Assembly: GCA_033558025.1 (NCBI GenBank)
Contig: JAUCEF010000006.1
Span: forward strand, 5,191,325-5,255,324
Source: Phytophthora sp. 'mugwort'
Taxonomy: Eukaryota; Oomycota; Peronosporomycetes; Peronosporales; Peronosporaceae
Direction of reading: 5' to 3'
DNA: 64,000 nt
Part shown: in pieces, positions 55,580 through 64,000 of the stretch
How positions within the stretch are numbered: position 1 is the stretch's first letter
Layout: each line of letters begins with the position of its first letter
Made by a program: the position numbers and the translations under genes
Notes under the pieces: model-generated
The model's input: only the letters and a program-made list of their open reading frames with translations
Databases searched by the model: none
What the model was told of the DNA's origin: nothing

Positions 55580-57397
55580 ATGTGCGTCCCTGTCTGGCAT
55601 TATCCGCGACCAGAACATGACTCCCGAAAAAAGCGACGAAATTTGTCCGAGGCAATGTCAGTCACGATCGCAGGCCCAACAAAGCCCAAGAGACTTCGAC
55701 TGGTGCTGAGTGGATACCCCCACCTTGATTTTCTAATGGCAAGCGCGGAACATGGCATCGATACCAGATGGCGCCTGAGACCTACACACTGGCGTCCTGC
55801 ATCGAAGAACCATGTATCGTGTAGGAGCTACCTGCGTGCAGTGACAAGAAGTATTCGCGAAGGGCAAGAGTCCAGCCCGTACATGGTGGTCGTTGCAGAC
55901 ATTATGATCAGTGGCCGGAATTGATTTGGAGCTGTGGGAAGAAGCCCACAGTTCCTGCAGCAGAAGTTCGCAAGATTCACGATTTGTCATACCCCAGAAA
56001 CGATTTCGTTAATGGATCAATTGTCGTCGAATCCGTCCCCAAGCTGCGCTACGAATCCGTGACAATTGCTGCGAGACAAATCGAGAACTTGGCTAGCAAC
56101 GGCCACTCCGGGACTAATTATCTTAAAAGGGGACGTTAAGGGTAGCTTCGGACATTCGCGCACCCGTGCAAATCCAGTGTTCCGCATGACAGCGTTTGTG
56201 AAGGAGCTGAGGATTGTCATTATGTATATGGCGGCACTATTTGGTTGGTTCTCATCTCCTTGTTACGCTCTCTTTGGCCGAGCAATAGCATTGTCTGATG
56301 GGTTCGAATTTGTCTGCCTCGGTGTGTGATGCTGCCGATGTAATCCATTCGTTCCGCAAGAATGGGTGGATGACCATATTTGGTCGAGCCTGACGTTAAT
56401 GACCGACTACATTTAGCTGAAACAGCGCTGAGGCATGCTATGCTGACCGTCCTTTCTCCCCGCTCGAATAATGAGGATACATGTTTCTCCTTGGAGCTCC
56501 AAACTTGCTGCATTGGGTCTTCGCTGGAACACAATGCCACGCCCTATGTCAATTCCAAACGATAAATTCATCAAGGCAAGGAATCTCGTTTAGACATTGT
56601 TAAGGCGGCGAAAGTCTTCCAAAACATAATTTATAAAGTGCTTGGGTCACTTCGGCATGTATCATTGTGTCTTCGTACGGCTAAGCCCTTTTATCACCGC
56701 CTGCAAGAACAGTGTAATGCTCCACCTCGCTTTGGCGACGCTGGCATATCAAGACGTTCAACCGAAGATTTGGTGTGATTCGAGCAAATATTGAGCCTTG
56801 GGTGCCTTGCGGAGCTATCACTAACGATGTTTGGAGAGCTACCCGCGCCTCATGGCGAACTGTACATGGACTCCAATTTCGGCCTACCCATCCTTGATCC
56901 GGTGTCGAACATCTTCATCCTGACCAAATTTGATGAAAATGAACAGAGGTGAATCGAGCAAGCCTCTGATTGCAACCCTGATTTTTCGATCAAGGTAAGA
57001 GAGCATTTGTGTATTGCTCTCGCGCTATGGCCATGGGGACCGAGGTAGAATCGCCAAGCCTTTGGTCGTTTGGTGCATGCTAAATGCTGAAGTGATAAGA
57101 ACGACGGCCGTCGCGTGGAGCAACCGATTGCAGGTGCTAATACCCTCAGCTAAGAATTCAAGAGGGCCCTCGGCCTCGTCGATGCCTACTTTAACTTACT
57201 TATATCGGCGGATCACCTACCACGATCGACAAATATCATGGCTGATGCGGCCTCACGGGCTTGGACCGAGCCGTATAAACTCGGTGGATAAACTTCTCAT
57301 TACACTTTTATTCCTTCGGAATGCAGAACACTTTACACAAGCTTCTCCAGCGGCATCAGTCCCAATCCTTTGCTGCGACATCGGCGGCAAAGTATAA
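55580..57397 (+). pseudogene. Second DIRS-like reverse transcriptase remnant, plus strand
   Basis: Pieces in order are RKIHDLSYPRNDFVNGSIV (55.97 kb), IILKGDVKGSFGHSRTRA and KELRIVIMYMAALFGWFSSP (56.12-56.27 kb), and the NGWMTIF region where WVDDH would be expected (56.36 kb). Then LSPRSNNEDTCFSLE (56.46 kb) and the RNase H-like WSDNTSAVAWSNRLQ in mixed frames (57.1 kb) follow, with a tail resembling ADHLPRSTNIMADAASRAW (57.23 kb). Many stops and frameshifts show strong decay. The lineage is related to but distinct from the minus-strand DIRS element next to it. No recombinase part was seen downstream. Confidence 0.6.
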
Positions 57398-57830
57398 TGG
57401 CAACTGGAAGGGCGTCGCATTATGTTACCTCTAAACGGTACGTAAAATGCCTAAACGTGCCTAAAGTAAATACGTATTCAGGATATATTACCGTACCTAA
57501 TAATTAAAAGCTATGACATATCCACTAAAAGTGAGGTTTTGCCGAGGCACGACTTGGCTTATTTTGGAGCAGCTCCCTTTTTACCGCTGGGGGGATCGAT
57601 GTCTGGGTGTGACCGGGGTCACACGCACCCTGGCTTGAGGAAGCGTAGCTTCTAACCGAGACAGACGCCCTGCATCTCTGTCTTCTTTTCGCACGCGGAA
57701 AGCCTGGCTTTCCGATAGTCCATGGGACTTGGTTCTCACGACTTGCGAACTTCTAGATTAGATTTTAACTGAGTCTTTATTACATGCCATATGTTCCTAC
57801 TTACTATAAACTGCCTAATTAATACATCCC
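57398..57830. other. Non-coding stretch with a run of hairpins, possible solo LTR
   Basis: It contains GTGTGACC/GGTCACAC (57607-57624), GAAGC/GCTTC (57640-57652) and GGAAAGCC/GGCTTTCC (57697-57713) in quick succession. No gene is present. It might be a decayed LTR of a Copia-type element. Confidence 0.35.
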
Positions 57831-60800
57831 TTAACCCCTTTCTTACCAACGTCGTAACTTACGACGTAGAAACTCATTATAAACAGAAAATGGCTCAGAG
57901 ACGGGGATCCAATACTTTAATCAAGTTACTTTTACGGCGGGAAAGAATAAGCTGGGAGAGGTAGTCTGCGACTGAGAAAAAAGGCGGTAGTTGGGTTCAG
58001 TGTCCACCATCTGGGAACCGTATGATTTAGAGGCTGGGATCAACTGGTGGTTCTAGACCGTCAGTACAGCATTTGCGGGCAAGCGAAGAAGGAGGGATGC
58101 CGGCTAGGAAGAGGAAGCAGACAAAAGCGCAAGCCAAGGCGTTACCTGTGATCGAACCAAGGGATACTGACTTCGGTCATCTATGGTGTCAGCTCGTGCG
58201 TGCCGGATGGACTTCGAAGAGGCCAACGCAGCTGTCCAATTCGTGGTCATACTATTATCCGAACGCTACGAAGGACCCACACGTTGAGGGCGTGAATGTG
58301 TTTATAGGTAAGGGTGATGTTTTTATCTTATTTTGATTCATATTCAACACGCACCGTATGGTGTTGACTATGTAGGAGAGCATGCAGTTGTTAGATATGC
58401 GATTGAACTGCGCTTGGTTAGAGCCAACGCGGACAGTTACGACGTGACTATACCTGAAGAGCCCGAAGGGCCTGGAGATCGTGAAGAGCGGGAAGATCCT
58501 GAAGAGAATGAAGGACGTGAAGAGCGTAAGGAGCGTGGATATCGTGAACGGCATGAAGAGCGGGAGAGTGTGGCAGTGTCGCAGATAGACACGACTATTG
58601 CACTCTCGGCAAATACCGTTGAAGCGCTGTTCGGGGCCGAGAGCGACGAAAGCGAGGAAGGTGGTGAACGTCCGCAATATCAAATTTCAGCGGATGAGAG
58701 CGTAAGGGCGTCGCAGATAGACACGGGTATGCGCTCTCGGTGAATACCCATAGATGATCTTTTTCGAGAAGGGCTGAGCGGGGAAGAGGGGGAGGTCGCG
58801 TTGGTGCTATCCACGACCACGGGACGAACTGATCACGTCGCCGCCAATGCCGCCACTGAGCGTGCTGCTCCAGCAAACTCGGGGCGAAGTGATGCTGCCA
58901 CCGAGCCTGCGGAATCACTAATTCGGCAACGCTACACTGTTGATGTAGTGTCTCCGCAAGGTCTTAATACGGAGGACGTGAACGTGATGAAAGACGGGGA
59001 GAATGCAGACGCGTACGGGAGCATCGGTTCGGAGGCAGATGACTCTGGCTCGTCCGACGACGATTGTGTCGAACGGAAGCAGATTGATGAGGCGTATCGT
59101 TGGATGAGGAAGAGATGTCTCTCATGGATGCAGCGTTTATTGATTGTTTAGGTGGTTCCTATCGATCGAGGACATGAACTAGAACACGCTGCGTTCGATG
59201 GCATGGACGCCTGCCTCTTCCGACTTCGAGACCGATGCGCGTGCGTTCCCGGGCATGAGAGATCAAGTTGCGGAGCCAAAGGCAGTCATCCGTACCAAGA
59301 AGGATTCCCCGTTGGAATTGCTGTTCTACTTTTACCGACGTACCTGTAGAGGTACATTGCGCGCGAAACGAGCAGTTAAAAAAAAACGCATTGACGAAAA
59401 GGCACGTCGAGAACGTGCCCGACTTACTCGCCTCGCGAAGGATGCTGTGAACCCGGCAAACGCTGAGAGATTTTTGTCGCCGCTTACGTGTGGAGCCTGG
59501 CTACGTGTCTCGAGAGCTCCTATGCGTCATGGGGCTAGTAGTAGCAGACATGCTGAACCCTACGCGTGTTTTATCCGACCATTGGGCTATGACTGACGAC
59601 GGTGCGCTTTCAGCAGGCCACTTTGGCAATTTTATGCCTCGAAATCGATGCACTGCTTTTCTGCGCGACCGACACTTCTGCAACAACGACACAGTTTGAT
59701 GAAGGTGTGCTTCCTGCGACGTCTAAGCGCAACAGTACGCGTATGTTTATGCCGGACAAGCCGCACCGCTACGGTATTAAGATATTCATAACGTGCCATG
59801 CAGTGTCCGCTTATTGCCACCGGCGCGTGATGCATTCCCTTTTTTGTTAAGTCGTAACATATGCTTTTATGGTCTGACATATTTTTATGCTGTTACTTAC
59901 GACGTTAGGTTCGAGATATATGTGGGAAAGCGCCAAGTTGATGAAACGGCAAGTCAAGCATTTGATCACAGGACAGGAGCAGCCGCAATTATTCGTAATT
60001 TGAAGACAGTGCTGGGTGAACACGACTCTTGGTTCCGTGTTATTGATAGATTTTACACGTCGGTCGCCCTCGCCATCCAGCTCTTGTCGATGTCGGTGTT
60101 CATGATTGGGCCAATCATGATCTCGAGGCTGGGGTTCGACAAGGAGGTCGTGGAGCGGCGAAAGACGCGACCAAGTGCTGTCCAGCGTGACTCCTTCAAA
60201 ATTTCAAAGGCGGTCGCGGTGCCCACAATGATTGCATGCCACTGGTGGGACTGCAAGCCGGTGCACTACCTGGCCACCGGGGTGTCGATGAGCCAAGACA
60301 CGATCAAGAGGAACCTGAAATCTGTTAGACAGTAACGTTCAGCTGCCCCATGTTGGTCACTGATTATCAACGCTGGATGAAGCGGAGTTGATGTACATGA
60401 CCAACCCCGCCTCCAGACTTACTCAGTCCAGACCGCCTTCAGGTTCCGCAAGTATTATAAGGGACTATTCCTAGGGCTATTTGAAGTAGCATTAGTCAAC
60501 GCCTACCTTACTCATAAGGAGGCCTGTCGACTCGACGGAATCACCCCGGACAAGCGCTTAGAGTGGTTCAAAATGCTGAACAAGCAGCTTCTGCAGCTTA
60601 CGGACGAAGATTTCAAGACATGCAAGCGCCGCCGCAAAACGTCGCACATACACAAGCAGCTCGACGATTGGGTGATAGTATCAGGCGTGCAGAAGCGGCG
60701 TCAGCGTGCCTGCAAGGTGTGCTCCCTCTATCGAGGTGAGCAGAAGAAGAGCTTCCAGACGACCTATTAGTGCGAAGACTGCTCAAAGGGCGCGCAAAGT

Positions 60801-60963
60801 GCTTCCTGTACCCCAAAGTGCGCAGGGGACAGACACTACGTGCTTTCAAGTGTGACACGACGGCTTTGAGTGCGGAGCGTCGATTCCGAGCCACCTCGGT
60901 AAACGCGTTGTCCTGCGCCATGCCTTAAAGGCCGCTGGGGTGCGCAAGAAGACACGCCAATAA
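57831..60963 (+). mobile_element. piggyBac-like DNA transposon, 3' end not found
   Basis: TTAACCCC at 57831, preceding the transposase gene by 266 bp, fits the TTAA target and CCC-starting terminus of piggyBac elements. A perfect short palindrome CGTCGTAA-C-TTACGACG follows at about 57849-57865. I find no inverted partner ending in GGGGTTAA downstream, so the right end is missing or diverged. Confidence 0.45.
58097..60963 (+). pseudogene. piggyBac-like transposase (DDE_Tnp_1_7), decayed
   Basis: The likely start MPARKRKQTK at 58097 is followed by GHLWCQLVRAGWTSKRPT. A long acidic and repetitive linker (58.4-59.1 kb) comes next, with the catalytic domain after it. FDEGVLPATSKRNSTRMFMP holds the first Asp (59.69 kb), VIDRFYTSVALAIQLLSM the second (60.03 kb) and WWDCKPVHYL the third (60.24 kb). 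The C-terminus has WVIVSGVQKRRQRACKVCS and further Cys pairs of the zinc-binding tail, ending KKTRQ-stop at 60963. Frame breaks lie near 58330, 58740, 59150, 59510, 59600, 60335 and 60770. About 70-90 extra bases at 59830-59915 interrupt the joint between YCHR and FEIYVGKR. All three catalytic Asp are still recognisable. Confidence 0.7.
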
Positions 60964-61214
60964 ATGCTTGCTGAGGAGAGAGAATGAAGCTTGCGAACCT
61001 ACAATTACGGCCCTTTGATGTGCTTTCTAATACATTTTTTGACGTTTCAAAAAAATCTAAAATATTATATTGATTGCTGCGCATTTTATGAAGTCACTTT
61101 CGAATCTTCCTTCTTCAGCTTAAGTGGTCTTCACTCCGGTCCTCACACCAAGCGCAGAACTCCCTTCTCTCCGTCCAAGCTTCGCTTATCAAGATCCATA
61201 CCTTCTATCAGATT
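60964..61214. other. AT-rich spacer
   Basis: No gene recognised. The last 90 bp may be the 5' leader of the Copia fragment that follows. Confidence 0.4.
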
Positions 61215-61326
61215 ATGAGCCCAAGTACCATGTCCTCTGCCCAAGATGTCTCGACCAAGATCACCATCGACAAGTTCAACGGAGACAACTACGCGACGTG
61301 GAACCGCTGCATGCTTGTCGTGTTCC
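61215..61326 (+). pseudogene. Copia-type gag, N-terminal fragment cut by telomere repeats
   Basis: From the ATG at 61215 the frame reads [20 protein letters not shown] and [17 protein letters not shown], the typical start of Ty1/Copia gag (K-F-x-G-x-N-Y-x-x-W). It ends abruptly at 61326, where telomere-type repeats begin. Only about 37 of several hundred codons remain. Confidence 0.65.
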
Positions 61327-61354
61327 GGTTTAGGATTAGGATTAGGGTTTAGGG
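61327..61354 (+). repeat. Interstitial telomere repeat, degenerate
   Basis: GGTTTAGGATTAGGATTAGG and a further TTTAGGG-type unit, in the same direction as the terminal array. Two units have lost bases (TTAGGA variants). Confidence 0.85.
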
Positions 61355-61550
61355 TTGTGACACGAACGAAGGCGAAGCCGGAGTGGGTGCAAACGCGAGG
61401 CAGCGCGAAGCGGTGGCGAGCGGTTTGTGTCTTGAGACTGAGGCTTGACGCGACAAAAACAGTTGTATTTGGTTGTCCAAAGGGTCGGGAGGCCGGCCTC
61501 TCCGGTGGTCCTTTCGCTTAGGCTTCTTCAGTGGACGGCAAATTGAGAAG
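61355..61550 (+). repeat. 196-bp subtelomeric repeat, copy 1
   Basis: Starts TTGTGACACGAACGAAGG directly after telomere repeats and ends GGACGGCAAATTGAGAAG. It matches 63111-63306 in length with about five substitutions. Confidence 0.85.
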
Positions 61551-61865
61551 TGAGCGTCCAGCTGAAGCTGTTCTGCTACTGCTAGCTACTCACTACACAT
61601 GCAAGATTCATGCATCTTGGTTTCTCGAATCTTCAACTTGCGTGCGTGGGTGCACTTGAATCTTCGAGAAGTGGGTGTGGGTTAAAACTGGATTTGTTGG
61701 GTGAATGTACCACGAAAATCCAGTTCTGTACCCAGAGAATCCAATTGTGTACCCAGAGGAATCCAGCTGGGAATTTTCGCAGTGCGAATCTTCAACCGTG
61801 TAGAATTTTCCCGCTGAGAATCTTCAACATCACGGATGCTGGTTGTGACGCGCCACCGTGTCAAA
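61551..61865. other. Subtelomeric non-coding sequence with short degenerate repeats
   Basis: GAATCTTCAAC-like words recur four times, and TGTACCCAGAG-like words occur twice within 250 bp. No gene recognised. Confidence 0.5.
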
Positions 61866-61886
61866 GGGTTTAGGGTTTAGGGTTTA
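61866..61886 (+). repeat. Interstitial telomere repeat at the 3' end of the Penelope-like element
   Basis: Three units (GGGTTTAGGGTTTAGGGTTTA) immediately before CCCCCGTCC, the reverse complement of the element's 3' end. Confidence 0.85.
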
Positions 61887-63087
61887 CCCCCGTCCTCTGT
61901 ACAGACCGATCGCTTTCGCTTTCTTGATCGAAGTGCGAGGCGGTCTGCAGGAGACGGGGAGAATGTCGGTGGTAGTCTTGTTGGGCACAGCTTGCGCTTG
62001 AGAGTCGGAGGCTTCAGATAGCACAGGCTGACTTGGCCGATCCCGAACTTCTTTGCTTCGGTTTCGAGTGCTTGGACGTCAAGGAGTCTCTTCAGTTCCG
62101 CGCCGGACGGTCCATTCGGATCGTAGGGAACTTTAAAGAAGACCTTGGATGTCCGCGGCCTTGGTGCTCTTGTTTCCTCCAGCGCAGCTCGGAAGATTGG
62201 TAGCAGTTTGGTGGCTCGATAGCCACGCCTTTGCAGTCGTTGCAGAAGCAGATTAACGACCGACTTGAAGTCGTTCGCGTCTGGGTTCTGCACTGCGTAC
62301 TTCTTCACGAGTCCGTAGATCAACCCTTTGAGCACGCCAGGCGGATGTGCGCTGGCAGCTGGAAGGTAGAGGTACAGATTTAGCGCTTTTTGGTGCGTCT
62401 TGGTTCGAAGTCCGTTTTCGGTCTTGATGATCCAGAGATCGAGAAACGGCGCTTCGGTCAGACTCTGTTCGTGTGTGAACTTGAGTCTTGACAGACGCGT
62501 GAACTTGGCGAAGAACCTTTGGAGTGCAAAAAGATCTTCCGTTCTTGGGCGCCAGACTTGGAACTCTGGTGTCAGCTGGCTATCAAAGTGCGCAAGGTAC
62601 AGTGAGGCAAAAGCTGGTGCAACCGGGGTACCCATTGCGGTACCTGTGATTTGGTGCCACATCGTGTCGCCGAACTGGAAGTAGTTGAACCTCAGAATGA
62701 GGTGTAGTCCTTCCAGGATGGCAGTCTTCCATCGATGATCGTTGAGGATCCTTGCAAACGTATCGAGCGCGCAGTCGATCGGTATACTCGTGTATAGCGA
62801 AACGACATCGAACGTGAGGATCTGATCTTGCGGCGTGACTTGGAGGGCGGCGAGATCGGTCAGGAGCTGATCCGAGTTCTTGAGATATGACGCAGAGGCT
62901 TTCAGCAGTGGCTGGAGTTGGTAGTCGAGCCACTTGGAGAGTCCGAGGAGCACTCCATTAGCGTTTGAGACGATTGGTCTCGGTGCTAACTGAGGCTTGT
63001 GTATCTTCGCTAGTGCGTAGAACACATTCAGCGATCTTGCGTCAATCTTGTGGGTGATGATCGCCGTATCCTTCCAGTCCACATCGT
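61877..63087 (-). pseudogene. Penelope-like element reverse transcriptase, 5'-truncated, YxDD-less
   Basis: The open frame is about 401 residues on the minus strand. Motifs are NVFYALAKIHKPQLAPRPIV (RT2a), ANGVLLGLSKWLDYQLQPLL, FDVVSLYTSIP, ITGTAMGTPVAPAFASLYLA (RT4), then LTEAPFLDLWI and LYLPAASAHP. These are Penelope-like (PLE) signatures. The YxDD motif expected between QVW and the ALQRFFA stretch is absent. The sequence goes straight from QVWRPRTED to LFALQRF, so this copy cannot be catalytic. There is no GIY-YIG endonuclease at the C-terminus. The stop codon is formed by the adjoining CCCTAAA repeat. The N-terminal portion is missing where telomere repeats begin (63088). Endonuclease-lacking PLEs are known to attach to telomeres. 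Confidence 0.82.
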
Positions 63088-63110
63088 AGGTTTAGGGTTT
63101 AGGTTTAGGG
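63088..63110 (+). repeat. Interstitial telomere repeat at the 5' truncation of the Penelope-like element
   Basis: AGGTTTAGGGTTTAGGTTTA and GGG, in the terminal-array orientation, follow the truncated RT directly. Confidence 0.85.
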
Positions 63111-63306
63111 TTGTGACACGAACGAAGGCGAAGCCGGAGTGAGTGCAAACGCGAGGCAGCGCGAAGCGGTGGCGAGCGGATTGTGTCTTGAGACTGAGGC
63201 TTAACGCGACAAAAACAGTTGTATTTGGTTGTCCAAAGGGTTGGGAGGTCGGCCTCTCCGGTGGTCCTTTCGCTTAGGCTTCTTCAGTGGACGGCAAATT
63301 GAGAAG
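63111..63306 (+). repeat. 196-bp subtelomeric repeat, copy 2
   Basis: Same start and end as copy 1. Its last base is followed directly by the terminal telomere array. Confidence 0.85.
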
Positions 63307-64000
63307 GGTTTAGGGTTTAGGGTGTAGGGTGTAGGGTTTAGGGTGTAGGGTGTAGGGTTTAGGGTTTAGGGTTTAGGGTTTAGGGTTTAGGGTTTAGGGT
63401 TTAGGGTTTAGGGTTTAGGGTTTAGGGTTTAGGGTTTAGGGTTTAGGGTTTAGGGTTTAGGGTTTAGGGTTTAGGGTTTAGGGTTTAGGGTTTAGGGTTT
63501 AGGGTTTAGGGTTTAGGGTTTAGGGTTTAGGGTTTAGGGTTTAGGGTTTAGGGTTTAGGGTTTAGGGTTTAGGGTTTAGGGTTTAGGGTTTAGGGTTTAG
63601 GGTTTAGGGTTTAGGGTTTAGGGTTTAGGGTTTAGGGTTTAGGGTTTAGGGTTTAGGGTTTAGGGTTTAGGGTTTAGGGTTTAGGGTTTAGGGTTTAGGG
63701 TTTAGGGTTTAGGGTTTAGGGTTTAGGGTTTAGGGTTTAGGGTTTAGGGTTTAGGGTTTAGGGTTTAGGGTTTAGGGTTTAGGGTTTAGGGTTTAGGGTT
63801 TAGGGTTTAGGGTTTAGGGTTTAGGGTTTAGGGTTTAGGGTTTAGGGTTTAGGGTTTAGGGTTTAGGGTTTAGGGTTTAGGGTTTAGGGTTTAGGGTTTA
63901 GGGTTTAGGGTTTAGGGTTTAGGGTTTAGGGTTTAGGGTTTAGGGTTTAGGGTTTAGGGTTTAGGGTTTAGGGTTTAGGGTTTAGGGTTTAGGGTTTAGG
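63307..64000 (+). repeat. Telomere, (TTTAGGG)n
   Basis: About 99 units of TTTAGGG running 5' to 3' to the end of the window. The proximal 50 bp contain four TGTAGGG variant units, and the rest is uniform. TTTAGGG is the repeat of plants and oomycetes. Confidence 0.98.

Noticed and set aside
63307..64000. CRISPR or satellite array
   Set aside because: Seven-base TTTAGGG units without spacers at a sequence end are a telomere.

Overview
The window is the end of an oomycete chromosome, most likely Phytophthora or a close Peronosporales relative. It finishes in about 690 bp of TTTAGGG telomere repeat (63307-64000). It carries eukaryotic single-copy genes with short GT-AG introns, and it holds mobile-element families that I associate with Phytophthora genomes: Crypton tyrosine recombinases, DIRS-like elements, an oomycete piggyBac and Ty3 elements. 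The genus is inferred from family resemblance and not tested by a search.

Layout from left to right. Positions 1-2000 hold a decayed pogo/CENP-B-like DNA transposon with terminal inverted repeats (TIRs), followed by a MITE-like repeat. Positions 3018-17597 are the left arm of a very large inverted duplication whose near-identical right arm is 34835-49364 (about 14.5 kb per arm). Each arm holds, in mirror order, a complete but broken Ty3/gypsy element with both LTRs, a broken SANT/Myb-like gene, a 231-bp tandem duplication, a broken Crypton recombinase (A), a tRNA-like Pol III promoter unit and a second broken Crypton (B). A third copy of Crypton A with its tRNA-like unit (18385-21068) lies just inside the left arm, inverted relative to the first.

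Between the arms (about 22.2-34.4 kb) is an island of apparently intact host genes: an oomycete-type glycosylated membrane protein, the 60S assembly factor RLP24, the ribosome recycling factor ABCE1/Rli1, a minimal COMM-domain gene, a mitochondrial gamma-carbonic-anhydrase-like protein divergent from it, and a large myosin with an N-terminal PH domain. RLP24 and ABCE1 both act in 60S subunit biogenesis or recycling. The other genes look like ordinary housekeeping neighbours and no joint pathway is evident.

Right of the duplication, 49.4-57.4 kb is a graveyard of DIRS-like tyrosine-recombinase retroelements. One minus-strand element is flanked by pairs of 114-bp direct repeats, and one RT fragment lies on the plus strand. 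Positions 57.8-61.0 kb hold a decayed piggyBac element. From 61.2 kb to the end the DNA is built from telomere-healing events: a Copia gag cut off by telomere repeats, two copies of a 196-bp subtelomeric repeat, a truncated Penelope-like reverse transcriptase joined to telomere repeats at both ends in the orientation expected for telomere-primed insertion, and the terminal array.

The strongest signals for follow-up are the 14.5-kb inverted duplication around host genes with its gene-conversion signatures, and the nested telomere/Penelope structure. Reading frames of nearly all mobile elements are interrupted, so those entries are given as pseudogenes with approximate limits.
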